Source: an uncultured Moraxella sp.
Lineage (GTDB): Bacteria; Pseudomonadota; Gammaproteobacteria; Pseudomonadales; Moraxellaceae
Direction of reading: 5' to 3'
NCBI GenBank assembly: GCA_943908405.1
Contig: CALTTE010000005.1
Coordinates: forward strand, 1 to 56,272
Length of the DNA stretch: 56,272 nucleotides
Both the position numbers and the translations under genes were made by a program. Positions 42,079 to 51,205 of the stretch are shown piece by piece. The notes below the pieces were generated by a model, which made no database searches, had not been told where the DNA came from, and saw only the letters and a program-made list of their open reading frames with translations. The number at the start of each line of letters is the position of its first letter. Position 1 is the stretch's first letter.

Positions 42079-44106
42079 TCAGGCTTGCGATTGTATGGCG
42101 GATTTGATGGTGTTTTTATCCCATTGCTCTAAGGCTAATATGCGTTTTTTGTACAAATTGCTTGAGGGTAAATCTTTGGCGGATTTTTGTTTGGCCTCTA
42201 GGGTGTTAATAAGCACCGAACACAATAATTCATTAAATAAAAGCGTGATGTCGTTAATTTGATTTTCCTGCGTGTGATGTAAAAACTCTCGCCATTGCTG
42301 GCTTAGGCGATGCTTTAGATTACCGTCTTCTAAAGCGGTCAAAATCATTTGGGCTTTAAAATCAATCACATTGGCATCAATTTGAGTGCAAATAATCGCC
42401 TCAAAGGTAGGGGTAATTGTATGAATGGCGGTAATGATTTGTGTAAGCCCTGTTACATTTAATTCTTGCCAGCTGGGCAGGGCGGGCAAATTATCGGTAT
42501 TTTTATATTTTTTGTGCTGAAATTCAAAGTCAATCAAGGCAAGATTAGCTTCTTTGTAAATTTTATTTAATGCGTTGTCATCAAGGAGGGTTGGTTCATA
42601 CAACAGGCAGAGCAAAAACTGTTCATCAACGCTAATTTGTGCTTGATGGGCGTTGGTGTTGCTATAGCTACGTTTGGCAAATCTTAGGCGTCCAAATATA
42701 TCTTGATTGAGTAGCCAACGCAAACTTGAGCCTTTGGGCAAGTTGCTGGTGAGTTCTTTTAAATAGGCCATCGCCCTTGATTTTTCTTCGGTTTGTTTAA
42801 GGTCGTATTGGCTGGCAAGCGTGTTGTATAAAAAGTCTGACAAGCTGGTAGCGGTATTGATGGCACTTTGCATTTTGTCTTTGCCATAGGCAGTAACAAA
42901 AGTATCTGGGTCGTGATTGTCTGGCAACACCAAAAATTTGATTTGTTTGCCGTCTTGTAAAATCGGCATTGCCACCTCAAGCGTTCTAAGGGCGGCTTTT
43001 TGTCCTGCCTTATCGCCATCAAAACATAGCGTTAAGGTGTCATTAAAACGAAATAAATAGGTAATCTGATTTTCATTGATGGCTGTACCCATTGGGGCGA
43101 TTGCCCCATAAATGCCCGCTTGGTGTAAGGCGATAACGTCCATATAGCCCTCTACCACCAAAAATTTGCTGGCCTTTTTTTGGCGGGCTTCATAATAGCC
43201 ATAAAGCAGTTGGCTTTTTTGAAAAATCACCGAATCGCTTGAATTTATGTATTTGGCGGTTGTATCATCTGCCAATGCTCGCCCTGCAAATCCTACGATA
43301 CGCCCTTGTTTGTCTTTGATGGGAAAAATGACCCGATTTCTAAAAAAGTTAAACCAACTACCGTTTTTTGCTTCTTTGATAAGTCCCAATAATTTTAAGC
43401 CTTCAATATCGTGGGGGAAGGCGTCAAGTAAGTGTTGCCAGCCATCAGGAGCAAAGCCAAGCTCAAAGGTGTTGATGGTTTCAGAGGTTAAGCCTCGCTC
43501 GCTAAAATAGCTTAAAGCAGGTTTGTGCTGGTGTAATTGTTGCTGATAATATCGCCCAACCGCCATCAGTAAATCGTATAAATTCGCTTCTTGCTTGGGC
43601 GGTGAAACAGCAGGCAAGAGATTGGTGTTGCTGGTTTTTGTGGTGTTGGGCTGGTTTTTTGGGGCAGTATTGTTGTTTGTGTGGGGTGTGGCATTTGGGT
43701 TTTTATCGTGCGTTTTTTGGCTGGGCTTATTGCTTTGGCTGGATTTATTTTGGTTTGGCTTAGGTGATGAGGTGTTGGTATTGGTGCGTTGATAGGTGTA
43801 TTTGGTGGTGTCTTCTTTGGGCAAGGCAATGCCTGTTTGGGTGGCAAGCTCTTTGATGGCTTCCATAAAGCTAAGCCGTTCATAATCCACCAAAAAACTA
43901 ATGGCGTTGCCTTTTGCCCCGCAGCCAAAACAGTGGTAAAGGTTATTTTGGGGATTAACAAAAAATGAGGGCGTTTTTTCACCGTGAAAAGGGCAACAGC
44001 CTTTAAATTCACGCCCTGCAGGTTTTAGGTTGGTGTGTTTTTTGATGATGCTAACCAAGTCGGCTTGGGCGTTCAATTCGTTGATGGTATGTTCAGGAAT
44101 TTTCAT
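42079..44106 (-). CDS. dnaG: DNA primase
   Basis: About 675 residues, longer than E. coli DnaG (581). N-terminal CHC2 zinc domain (CCPFHGEKTPSFFV and YHCFGCGAKG, about residues 35-60). The RNA polymerase core and TOPRIM follow (FAGRALAD, VVEGYMDVIALHQAG, CFDGDKAGQKAALR), then a C-terminal helicase-binding domain. A Thr/Asn/Lys/Pro/Ser-rich linker of about 70 residues (about 100-172) separates zinc and polymerase domains; E. coli has about a dozen there. ATG 44106 is chosen, with AAGGTGAG upstream, over the open-frame start at 44187. rpsU and rpoD are not adjacent. Confidence 0.96.
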   Translation of the reverse strand: MKIPEHTINELNAQADLVSIIKKHTNLKPAGREFKGCCPFHGEKTPSFFVNPQNNLYHCFGCGAKGNAISFLVDYERLSFMEAIKELATQTGIALPKEDTTKYTYQRTNTNTSSPKPNQNKSSQSNKPSQKTHDKNPNATPHTNNNTAPKNQPNTTKTSNTNLLPAVSPPKQEANLYDLLMAVGRYYQQQLHQHKPALSYFSERGLTSETINTFELGFAPDGWQHLLDAFPHDIEGLKLLGLIKEAKNGSWFNFFRNRVIFPIKDKQGRIVGFAGRALADDTTAKYINSSDSVIFQKSQLLYGYYEARQKKASKFLVVEGYMDVIALHQAGIYGAIAPMGTAINENQITYLFRFNDTLTLCFDGDKAGQKAALRTLEVAMPILQDGKQIKFLVLPDNHDPDTFVTAYGKDKMQSAINTATSLSDFLYNTLASQYDLKQTEEKSRAMAYLKELTSNLPKGSSLRWLLNQDIFGRLRFAKRSYSNTNAHQAQISVDEQFLLCLLYEPTLLDDNALNKIYKEANLALIDFEFQHKKYKNTDNLPALPSWQELNVTGLTQIITAIHTITPTFEAIICTQIDANVIDFKAQMILTALEDGNLKHRLSQQWREFLHHTQENQINDITLLFNELLCSVLINTLEAKQKSAKDLPSSNLYKKRILALEQWDKNTIKSAIQSQA

Positions 44107-44688
44107 TAGCTCACCTTGGTCATCAGGATTGGTTATCAAGTTTAGGGGATTTGGCGTTTGGTTATGTTGGCAACTTGTTTGATACAATATTGGTTAGTTA
44201 TTGAGTCGCTTATATGATTGGCGGTTTAATGGTTTAAGTAATTAATAGTTTAACTGACTTGCTGGCAGATGCATTTAATGCAATTATTTTAAAGCACGGC
44301 AACTACTGTTTTATTTGTAATTGTTTAACTATTTAACCGTTTAACCGTTTAACCGTTTAACTATTTAACGTTTAACTATTTAACCGTTTTGCTTGGTTGG
44401 CACTGATTGAGCCAACCAACACTTAATTTGTGATGGCGATTTAGCAATGGTTAAATGGTGTTGCTTAATTTGAACGCTTGTTTGATTTAAACGCGTGTTT
44501 AACAAAAAGCCATTAGCTTGATAAAAAGCCATTAAGCTTGTGGCTTTGATAAAACAATAGTATATGCCCATAAAATTATCAAAGCCAAGTCAACAGTAGT
44601 TGTTTTAGGTTGATTTAAGCCATCGCTTGGTGCTTATTGTGTGCCTGTTATTATGTGCCAGTATTGCGTGCCTGTTATTGTGTATCAG
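44107..44688. other. dnaG-bamD gap with an octamer array
   Basis: 582 bp without a supported gene. An array of about eight 8-bp units lies at 44323-44385. Further right are several CAAGCTTAATGGC-like duplications (44510-44540) and a CCTGTTATTGTGT duplication near the bamD stop (44645-44690). Confidence 0.65.
44323..44385. repeat. 8-bp tandem repeat (RTTTAACY), eight units
   Basis: Units GTTTAACC, GTTTAACT, ATTTAACC and ATTTAACT follow head to tail; one unit (44363-44369) has lost a base. It is between dnaG and bamD, upstream of dnaG. Copy number is likely to vary. Confidence 0.9.
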
Positions 44689-45747
44689 TTATTGCGTATC
44701 AGTGATGGGCTGAATGCTGGCAGGGTTGTTGGTACGCTCTGGCAACCCTAAGCCCAGCTGTGTATCAATTGGTTGGCTTGACGATGGGGCTGGGTTGGCT
44801 TGCGGATTGGGTCTTGGTAATCTTAAGCTCTGTGCGGACAAAATACGCTGTGGCCGTGTTACTCCTTGATAGGTGTTGTTGCCAGTATCGGTGATGGGGT
44901 TTGGTTTGCCAAGCGTGCCAAAGCTAGCTAACGACAAGGCTTGCCCAAGTAGGCTTGTATTGGCTTTGGGTAGAATGACTTGTCCGTTATTTAGGTAGTT
45001 TGGGTAATTGATTTGCAGTAGGGTTTTGTACTGCTCGGCGGTGTCGCCCAATCCCAATTGCTCATAACTAAACGCCAAAATTGCAATAGCTTCAGGGATA
45101 GCGGTGGATTGGGGATAGTATTGAAATACCCATTTGGCACGATTGGCGGCGGCAACATAAGCCTCTCGTTTGATGTACCAATATGCCACGTTAAGCTCGT
45201 GATGAGCAAATTGGTTATAAATATGGGTCATTCTTAAGGCAGCATCGCTACTATAGGGACTGTTTGGAAAATAGCTAATAAGTTTGCTAAAATCATCAAA
45301 AGCAAGGCGTAAATAGGCGGTATCTCGTTCGCTTTGGTCAAGGGGGATAAGCTGGCTTGATTTGGGCGAGCCTTGCATATTGACCACCCCTTGGGCATAA
45401 AGGGCGTAGGCAGCTTCTGGGCTTGTGCTATAGCGTTGCAAAAATTGGTTGGTGGTTTTTGTTACCGCCTCTAGGTCATCGGCTTGGTAGTGAGCATAAA
45501 TCAAATCCAACAAGGCTTGTTTGGCGTAGACGCCAGTAGGATAAAAGGTGCGAAGGTTGTTTAAGGATTTGATGGCGTCGCTGTATTGTTCATTGGCAAG
45601 GGCGGTTTGGGCTTCTTGATAATAGCCTTGCTCATTGTTGGTGGCATTCAAGACCAAATCGTTTTTGGGCGTTGAGTCAATCAGGCTACAGCCAGCCAAG
45701 CAACCAGCGGTCAAAAAAGCACAAGCAAGGGGTTTTAGTGTTGCCAT
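44689..45747 (-). CDS. bamD: Outer membrane assembly lipoprotein BamD
   Basis: Essential lipoprotein of the BAM complex, which folds outer-membrane proteins. Signal peptide with lipobox LAGC; the lipidated Cys is residue 20 of the form starting at ATG 45747 (the open frame reaches TTG 45756). TPR-like repeats run from about residue 40 to 240: YYQEAQTALANEQYSDAIKSL, YAKQALLDLIYAHY, and YFPNSPYSSDAALRM. At about 352 residues it is some 100 longer than E. coli BamD. The extra part is a Pro/Ser/Asn/Gln-rich C-terminal tail. It is divergent from rluD, a widespread arrangement. Confidence 0.92.
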   Translation of the reverse strand: MATLKPLACAFLTAGCLAGCSLIDSTPKNDLVLNATNNEQGYYQEAQTALANEQYSDAIKSLNNLRTFYPTGVYAKQALLDLIYAHYQADDLEAVTKTTNQFLQRYSTSPEAAYALYAQGVVNMQGSPKSSQLIPLDQSERDTAYLRLAFDDFSKLISYFPNSPYSSDAALRMTHIYNQFAHHELNVAYWYIKREAYVAAANRAKWVFQYYPQSTAIPEAIAILAFSYEQLGLGDTAEQYKTLLQINYPNYLNNGQVILPKANTSLLGQALSLASFGTLGKPNPITDTGNNTYQGVTRPQRILSAQSLRLPRPNPQANPAPSSSQPIDTQLGLGLPERTNNPASIQPITDTQ

Positions 45748-46082
45748 AATAATCAACCATTAACAAAAATTGCCATTAGTTTAACACGTTATTTGCCGAG
45801 AATAAACCTAAAAATTTATCCAAATAACTTTAATAGAATAGCATTGATTTTTGCTGGGTTTTAATTTAAATATTGATAAAAAAATTGGGGTGCTTGTGAA
45901 AGCCAGCAACTTATTTTATAATCCCATTTTTATAACCCTATTTTGATAATCTAGTATTGTATTATCCAGTGTTATTTGATAGTCCAATTGTTTTTGGGTT
46001 GTGATGAAAAATTAACCTTGTTATTGACCAAAACAAACCAAAATATCTTATTTTTATTAAGACGATAACAAAGCCATAGGTT
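45748..46082. other. Divergent bamD-rluD intergenic region
   Basis: About 335 bp, AT-rich, with no gene, tRNA or strong repeat. It should contain both promoters. Confidence 0.55.
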
Positions 46083-47147
46083 GTGATATTTGTGCTTTTA
46101 ACAACTTCTGCTGGCGACAGCATAGATGACCCTATTGATAATAATCGCCCCAATGATATTGATGACCTTGATGGTGGCGATAGTGATTTTGAGAAAAATA
46201 CTGATGTCAGTAGGATTTATCACACCCATCGCATAACAACAGCACAAGTAGGGCAACGGCTGGACAAAGTGGCAAGCCAAGTATTTGATGGGTTTTCCCG
46301 TGCCAGTTTGCAAAAAATGATTGCATCGGGCGAGCTGTGCGTCAATGGCAAGCAAGTTAAAGCCAAATATACTGTAGTAAAAGACGATGAGCTGTGTTTG
46401 GATACGGTGCTTGCCCCCTTGTGTGATTTGCCCGAAAATATCGCTTTGGATAAAGTGTTTGAAGATGACAGCGTGCTGATAATCAATAAGCCCAAAGGAC
46501 TGGTGGTTCACCCTGGAGCGGGCAATCGCACAGGCACGCTTGTTAATGCCTTGCTTTATCATTATCCCAATCAAGCCCATTTGCCCCGAGCAGGGCTTGT
46601 GCATCGCATTGACAAGGACACCACAGGCTTATTGTTGATTGCCAAAACTGCCAAAGCCCAGCTTGCCTTGATTGACCAGCTCAAAAACAAGCAAGTATAT
46701 CGTCATTATCAATGTGTGGTGGTGGGTACAACAGATGAGCTTAGTCGCCATCGGGTTATTGACGCCCCAATCGCCCGCCACCCAACCCATCGCACCAAAA
46801 TGGCTTGTCGTTCAATGGGCAAGCCTGCAATAACGCATATTAAGGCGTGTCGTGGCTTGGGGGCGTATCATTGTTTGTTGGACGTTGTGCTAGAAACAGG
46901 GAGAACCCATCAAATTCGGGTGCATTTGTCATCGCTTGGACATAGTTTGGTTGGCGATAAAGTGTATATAACCAATAAAACTCCCCCCCTTGCCCCCCAC
47001 AAAAAACAAGCCATAGAAGCCTTTGAGGGGCAAGCTTTGCACGCTTATAGACTGGGGTTTGTTCACCCAGATACAGGCGAATCACTGGTGGTTACCAAAG
47101 CGTTGCCAGCTCCAATGCAGCGTTTGATTGAGATTTTGGACGATTGA
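46083..47147 (+). CDS. rluD: 23S rRNA pseudouridine synthase D
   Basis: 354 residues. Makes pseudouridine at helix 69 of 23S rRNA (1911/1915/1917 in E. coli). The S4-like RNA-binding domain (AQVGQRLDKVASQVF onward) is followed by the RluA-type catalytic core, with the nucleophile Asp in LVHRIDKDTTGLLLIAKT. ETGRTHQIRVHLSSLGH is also typical. The frame has no early ATG; GTG 46083 or GTG 46092 must start it, giving an Asp-rich N-terminal extension of about 45 residues. pgeF follows 70 bp downstream, as in many proteobacteria. Confidence 0.93.
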   Translation: MIFVLLTTSAGDSIDDPIDNNRPNDIDDLDGGDSDFEKNTDVSRIYHTHRITTAQVGQRLDKVASQVFDGFSRASLQKMIASGELCVNGKQVKAKYTVVKDDELCLDTVLAPLCDLPENIALDKVFEDDSVLIINKPKGLVVHPGAGNRTGTLVNALLYHYPNQAHLPRAGLVHRIDKDTTGLLLIAKTAKAQLALIDQLKNKQVYRHYQCVVVGTTDELSRHRVIDAPIARHPTHRTKMACRSMGKPAITHIKACRGLGAYHCLLDVVLETGRTHQIRVHLSSLGHSLVGDKVYITNKTPPLAPHKKQAIEAFEGQALHAYRLGFVHPDTGESLVVTKALPAPMQRLIEILDD

Positions 47148-47217
47148 CCAAATGGTTTTGGTGTGAATGTGTTTTGTGTTATTGAATGTGTTTTGTGTTA
47201 TTGATTGGGGGGCTTGA

Positions 47218-47952
47218 ATGATTCATATTTGTCATCACGATAACCGCTATCTTATTGCTCAAAGTTATGCCAATAGGCAAGATGTGGGTTTTGGCTTTAA
47301 TATGGGGCTACACGTTGGCGATAGACCAAAACAGGTGCTTGCCAATCGTGCTGCCTTGCTTGGCAGACTTATGCCGTTTGGGGTTCGTCGTTTGTCTTGG
47401 CTTAACCAAATCCACAGTAGCACGAGTGTTTATGAGCGTTTGAGCGGTGGGGTGATGGACGCCGATGCACTAATAAGCGATGATATTGGGGTGGGTCTTG
47501 CCATAATGACGGCTGACTGTGTGCCGATTGCCTTGTGGGGCGGTTCTCAAATTGCGTGTATTCACGCAGGTCATCAAGGCTTGGCACAAGGCATTATCAA
47601 AGCGTGTGTTAATAAAATGAGCAATTTACCCAAATTTGCCTATATCGGTGCGTGTATTGGTGGGCAAAACTATGAACTACCTAAGTTGATGGTACAGACT
47701 ATTATCAATCACTGTCTCAATCAAGGGCTCAATGATGAGCGAGTAATGACAGCAATGAGCGAGGGCAATAACGGCAAGGTGTTGCTTGATATTGGGCAAA
47801 TCGCCCGCTTGCAATTAGAACAGCTTGGCATTATAGTTCAAAATCAACAGATTGATTGCACTTATACAGGCAATTATCACTCACATCGGCGAGCTACCCA
47901 TCAAAATGGCGTGGCAGGCAGAATGGCGATGGTGATTGCCAAATTGGCATAG
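47218..47952 (+). CDS. pgeF: Peptidoglycan editing factor / multicopper-like YfiH protein
   Basis: 244-residue DUF152 (YfiH/PgeF) protein. Members clear L-Ser-containing UDP-MurNAc and related errors in peptidoglycan; older annotations call them polyphenol oxidases. Metal-site residues are present: His in LNQIHS, Cys in MTADCVPIAL, His in CIHAGHQGL, together with DADALISDDIGVGLAI. The usual HAGWRG is HAGHQG here. It follows rluD directly, the conserved neighbourhood for this family, and is probably co-transcribed. Confidence 0.9.
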   Translation: MIHICHHDNRYLIAQSYANRQDVGFGFNMGLHVGDRPKQVLANRAALLGRLMPFGVRRLSWLNQIHSSTSVYERLSGGVMDADALISDDIGVGLAIMTADCVPIALWGGSQIACIHAGHQGLAQGIIKACVNKMSNLPKFAYIGACIGGQNYELPKLMVQTIINHCLNQGLNDERVMTAMSEGNNGKVLLDIGQIARLQLEQLGIIVQNQQIDCTYTGNYHSHRRATHQNGVAGRMAMVIAKLA

Positions 47953-48181
47953 TGGTGTTTAGGTGATTACAAAACAGGCGACCAATGAGCTTTAATTAAC
48001 AGTCATTATGGTTTTAAACGGTGTAATGTGGTTGATTGGTTGATGGTATTGTCTTTATATCAATTATATTTGATGTTTTAATTGATTTTAAGATGGTTAA
48101 TCTTATCAACTTAATCTTATCAACAAAAACATACAACATTTATAACAATGAATTTGCTACAATAGGCATTTAATTCATTCA

Positions 48182-49087
48182 ATGTTAATCGCTATGACCA
48201 TAACCCATCTATCCAGCCACGCAACACCCAATCAATCAACCAATACAAGCTTACCATCAGACTCTGCCACCACAGATTTTGATGGGCTATCAAAAACACC
48301 CACCTTTGATAATGCCATTGAGCTTGAATTTGACCCGCTAGCAAGCTTAAGCGATAATCTGATGTCCTTGTGGCAAAATATCAGCAATTCATTAAAACGG
48401 GGTTATTCGGTAGCTGCCGATACGCTGGGCGATGAACTACTTGTGCGTGGTAGCGAAAAACAGCTCAATGACGCTTTGTTTGAATATGTGGTTCAAAATG
48501 TAGAAATGGTACATAAGCTATTTTTGACGTTGCACAATAACCATCTAAGGCTTTATGCCACGATATACACCTCAGGGATTTTTGCTAGTGTTGCTTGTAA
48601 TTTTCGGCTAGTAACCATTGAATTAAACAGCGAATATCAGCGTCTTGTTTTTCAGCAATTAAGCGATACCGAAATTTTAACTTTGCACAGCGACCGCTGG
48701 TATTTGCCCGCCCTTGCCAAAACAGGGGTAAAGCTCTATCGGCTATTATTAAAAAAAGACCCTTTGCCTTTTGCGTTACAAAAAATTAAAGTCAAAGGGG
48801 CTTCTTTTGCGGTACACAAAGGCGAGTATATTTATTTGGATATTGGGCGGTATTTGTCCAAAGACATCACCGCTTATTTTAACAAAGCCCAAGTCAATGA
48901 CGCTTATACCACCGAGGGTAATTTGCTTGCCAAGGTTCAGATTAACTTTGCCAATCTAATCAATATTGGCACCGATGGCGATGACATTATCAGCGAAAAA
49001 GACAACCCCAATTCAAGTAAAAAAGACAATTCAACAAGCAATGACCATCGCCAAGATAGCTCTAATGACTCTATTCACCCCAATTAA
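48182..49087 (+). CDS. Conserved-looking protein of unknown function
   Basis: 301 residues, not recognised. The first 45 and last 40 residues are Ser/Thr/Asn/Asp-rich and probably disordered. The folded middle (about 50-255) is mixed alpha/beta, with FEYVVQNVEMVHKLFLTLHN and SVACNFRLVTIELNSEYQRLVF. There is no signal peptide or long transmembrane helix, although the segment ATIYTSGIFASVACNF is fairly hydrophobic. Start ATG 48182; ATG 48194 is possible. It follows pgeF by 230 bp. Good codon use and the long frame support a real gene. Confidence 0.7.
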   Translation: MLIAMTITHLSSHATPNQSTNTSLPSDSATTDFDGLSKTPTFDNAIELEFDPLASLSDNLMSLWQNISNSLKRGYSVAADTLGDELLVRGSEKQLNDALFEYVVQNVEMVHKLFLTLHNNHLRLYATIYTSGIFASVACNFRLVTIELNSEYQRLVFQQLSDTEILTLHSDRWYLPALAKTGVKLYRLLLKKDPLPFALQKIKVKGASFAVHKGEYIYLDIGRYLSKDITAYFNKAQVNDAYTTEGNLLAKVQINFANLINIGTDGDDIISEKDNPNSSKKDNSTSNDHRQDSSNDSIHPN

Positions 49088-49360
49088 AAAAACCCAAAAA
49101 ATTGCTATCAAATATTGGTGGGATCGCCTAAATTAGCTATAGATTGTTAAGTGATTTAAAAAACTTAATGGTCATAAATTTTAAAAATCAATGCATAAAC
49201 CAGCCAAATGGGTTGATTGTTATGATTTTATCGGCTTTTATGCTGCTTAACATTCCTAAGACCGCTGGACATTGCAAATTTAAAACAAGTATTATTGACC
49301 CATAAGCCTTAAAATTCATAGCACGTTAGCGGTGGTAATGGTTTGATAGGTTTTATCAAA

Positions 49361-51100
49361 TTACATCGGCACAGGTTCACCAAGCCACAAAGTATCAATG
49401 CTATTATCCTCTAAAATGTCGCGGTGGTGGCTTACCACAACCAATAGCCCGTTTTGTTGTCGCTGCTTTAAGATTGCCCATAGCCGTTGACGATTGGTGT
49501 CATCAAGCCCTGCAAAAGGCTCGTCCAGTAACAGGATTTTTTTGGGGCGTAATAACAGCCTTGCCAGTGCCACTCGTCTTGCCTGACCGCCTGAAATGGC
49601 GGTACCATACTCACCAAGTGGCGTATCAAGTCCTTGGCGTGATTTTGCCCACGCTGACAAAGCCACGTCATCAAGTACCTGCCACAACACCGCATCGCTG
49701 GTTGACGGCTCACCCAGCAATAAATTATCTCTTAAACTTTGATTGAAAATATCTACCCGTTGCCCCAAATAACCAAGCTCACCTTGCCAGTCGGTCGCAC
49801 TGCTTATCAAAGCGTCATTGAAAGCGTCATTGGGCGAATTGGTGTGGGTTGAGTTGTTTACGCCAATATGATGTTGTAAGGCAGTATCATAAATGGTCAT
49901 TGTGCCTTGCTTGGCACGCAACTCGCCTGCCAACACATCAAGCAAGGTGGATTTGCCTCCGCCCGATACCCCACCAATTACCAATGGGCGACCGTGCTTA
50001 ATCACAAATGACACTGGAGCAAAACCAAATACTGCCCCTGTTTGCTTGGCACAAACATCATTGATATGCCAATCAAATTGTGCTGGCAATACAATCGGCG
50101 TGGGCGTAACAGTCTCACTTAATAGCTCGTTTAATCGCTGTTTGGCAAGCACGCTTCGTCCATATGCCATCGGCTCGGCAAGCAGCTGTCCTACCACTTC
50201 AAAAAAACCCATAATAGCAAGTAATACCCCAAGCCAAATAGCAATATCGCTGGCGGTATAAGACGTGGTTATGTTCACGGCGGTTGTCTCTATGGTGGCG
50301 ATGCCCATAGTTTTTATGCCAATTATCAGTACCGCCAAAAACAGCCCAATAATTAGCCACTGCGTCAATAACACCGCCCAGCGTTTTTTTTGTTGAATTT
50401 TACTTAATAGGTGTAGCACATTGTCATCAGCTTGCCCAAAGCGATATTTGATTGTCTGCCATTGTTCCCATAGTACAAGCTGTGTTAAAGCTGGCAAGGC
50501 ATTGATGAGCACCGCTTGGCGATGACTGCGAGTTTTGGTTTCACTCATAATACCAGATGATTGATTGACCCAAATAATTACCCCAACAACCGCCAGTAAA
50601 ATCAAAGGTAAATATACCCCATAAAGCAACCCAACCACTAAGGCAAGTAGCACGCCACTTATGCCCACTGTGATGGCAGGACTTACCACCCTTAATACAA
50701 ACTCATCAAGCATATCAATGTCTTGCACCAAGCGGTATTGGGTATCGCTACTACCCAGATGCTGGCGAGTATGATAATCAAGCCGAGCAAATTCATAAAA
50801 AAAGCGAACACGTAGCTGTTTTAATAATTCAAAAATTGTCTGATGGCTCACCACCAAATCACCATAACGCCCAAGCGTGCGAGTGATGGCAAAGGTGCGT
50901 ATTAACGCCGAGGGTGCCAAATAATTAAAACTGTGTGAACCCACCGCTAACAGCCCTGAAATTCCTGCCATTGTAACAAACCAGCCAGAAACAACAAGCA
51001 ATCCAAGCGATGATAAGGCTGTTATCAAGCCAAGCCCCCAAGCCAACAGCCACATTGGCAATAAAGGCAAGATAAGCTCACGCAAACGAAATATTGACAT
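49361..51100 (-). CDS. cydC: Heterodimeric thiol/heme ABC exporter subunit CydC
   Basis: 579 residues: six transmembrane helices and an ATP-binding domain. The Walker A is GGVSGGGKSTLLDVLAG, the signature AISGGQARRVALARLLLRP, and the Walker B ILLLDEPFAGLDD. With CydD it exports glutathione/cysteine (or handles heme) across the inner membrane, which is needed for cytochrome bd assembly. It lies 105 bp downstream of cydD and is probably translated from the same mRNA. cydAB are not in the window. Confidence 0.93.
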   Translation of the reverse strand: MSIFRLRELILPLLPMWLLAWGLGLITALSSLGLLVVSGWFVTMAGISGLLAVGSHSFNYLAPSALIRTFAITRTLGRYGDLVVSHQTIFELLKQLRVRFFYEFARLDYHTRQHLGSSDTQYRLVQDIDMLDEFVLRVVSPAITVGISGVLLALVVGLLYGVYLPLILLAVVGVIIWVNQSSGIMSETKTRSHRQAVLINALPALTQLVLWEQWQTIKYRFGQADDNVLHLLSKIQQKKRWAVLLTQWLIIGLFLAVLIIGIKTMGIATIETTAVNITTSYTASDIAIWLGVLLAIMGFFEVVGQLLAEPMAYGRSVLAKQRLNELLSETVTPTPIVLPAQFDWHINDVCAKQTGAVFGFAPVSFVIKHGRPLVIGGVSGGGKSTLLDVLAGELRAKQGTMTIYDTALQHHIGVNNSTHTNSPNDAFNDALISSATDWQGELGYLGQRVDIFNQSLRDNLLLGEPSTSDAVLWQVLDDVALSAWAKSRQGLDTPLGEYGTAISGGQARRVALARLLLRPKKILLLDEPFAGLDDTNRQRLWAILKQRQQNGLLVVVSHHRDILEDNSIDTLWLGEPVPM

Positions 51101-51205
51101 CAGTCATTCTCCTTATTCCGTACCGAGTTACCCAGTGTCTTCTTAGGCTCAAATTCCTTAGGCTCAAATAATGCACGATGCCCATCGCTAGTCATTGGCT
51201 GATGA

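Noticed and set aside
44323..44385. Possible CRISPR array
   Set aside because: Units are 8 bp, directly adjacent and without spacers. The same holds for all other tandem arrays here, and no cas gene is present.
46098..46604. 168-codon minus-strand frame
   Set aside because: It is the antisense of rluD, which carries the pseudouridine synthase signatures.
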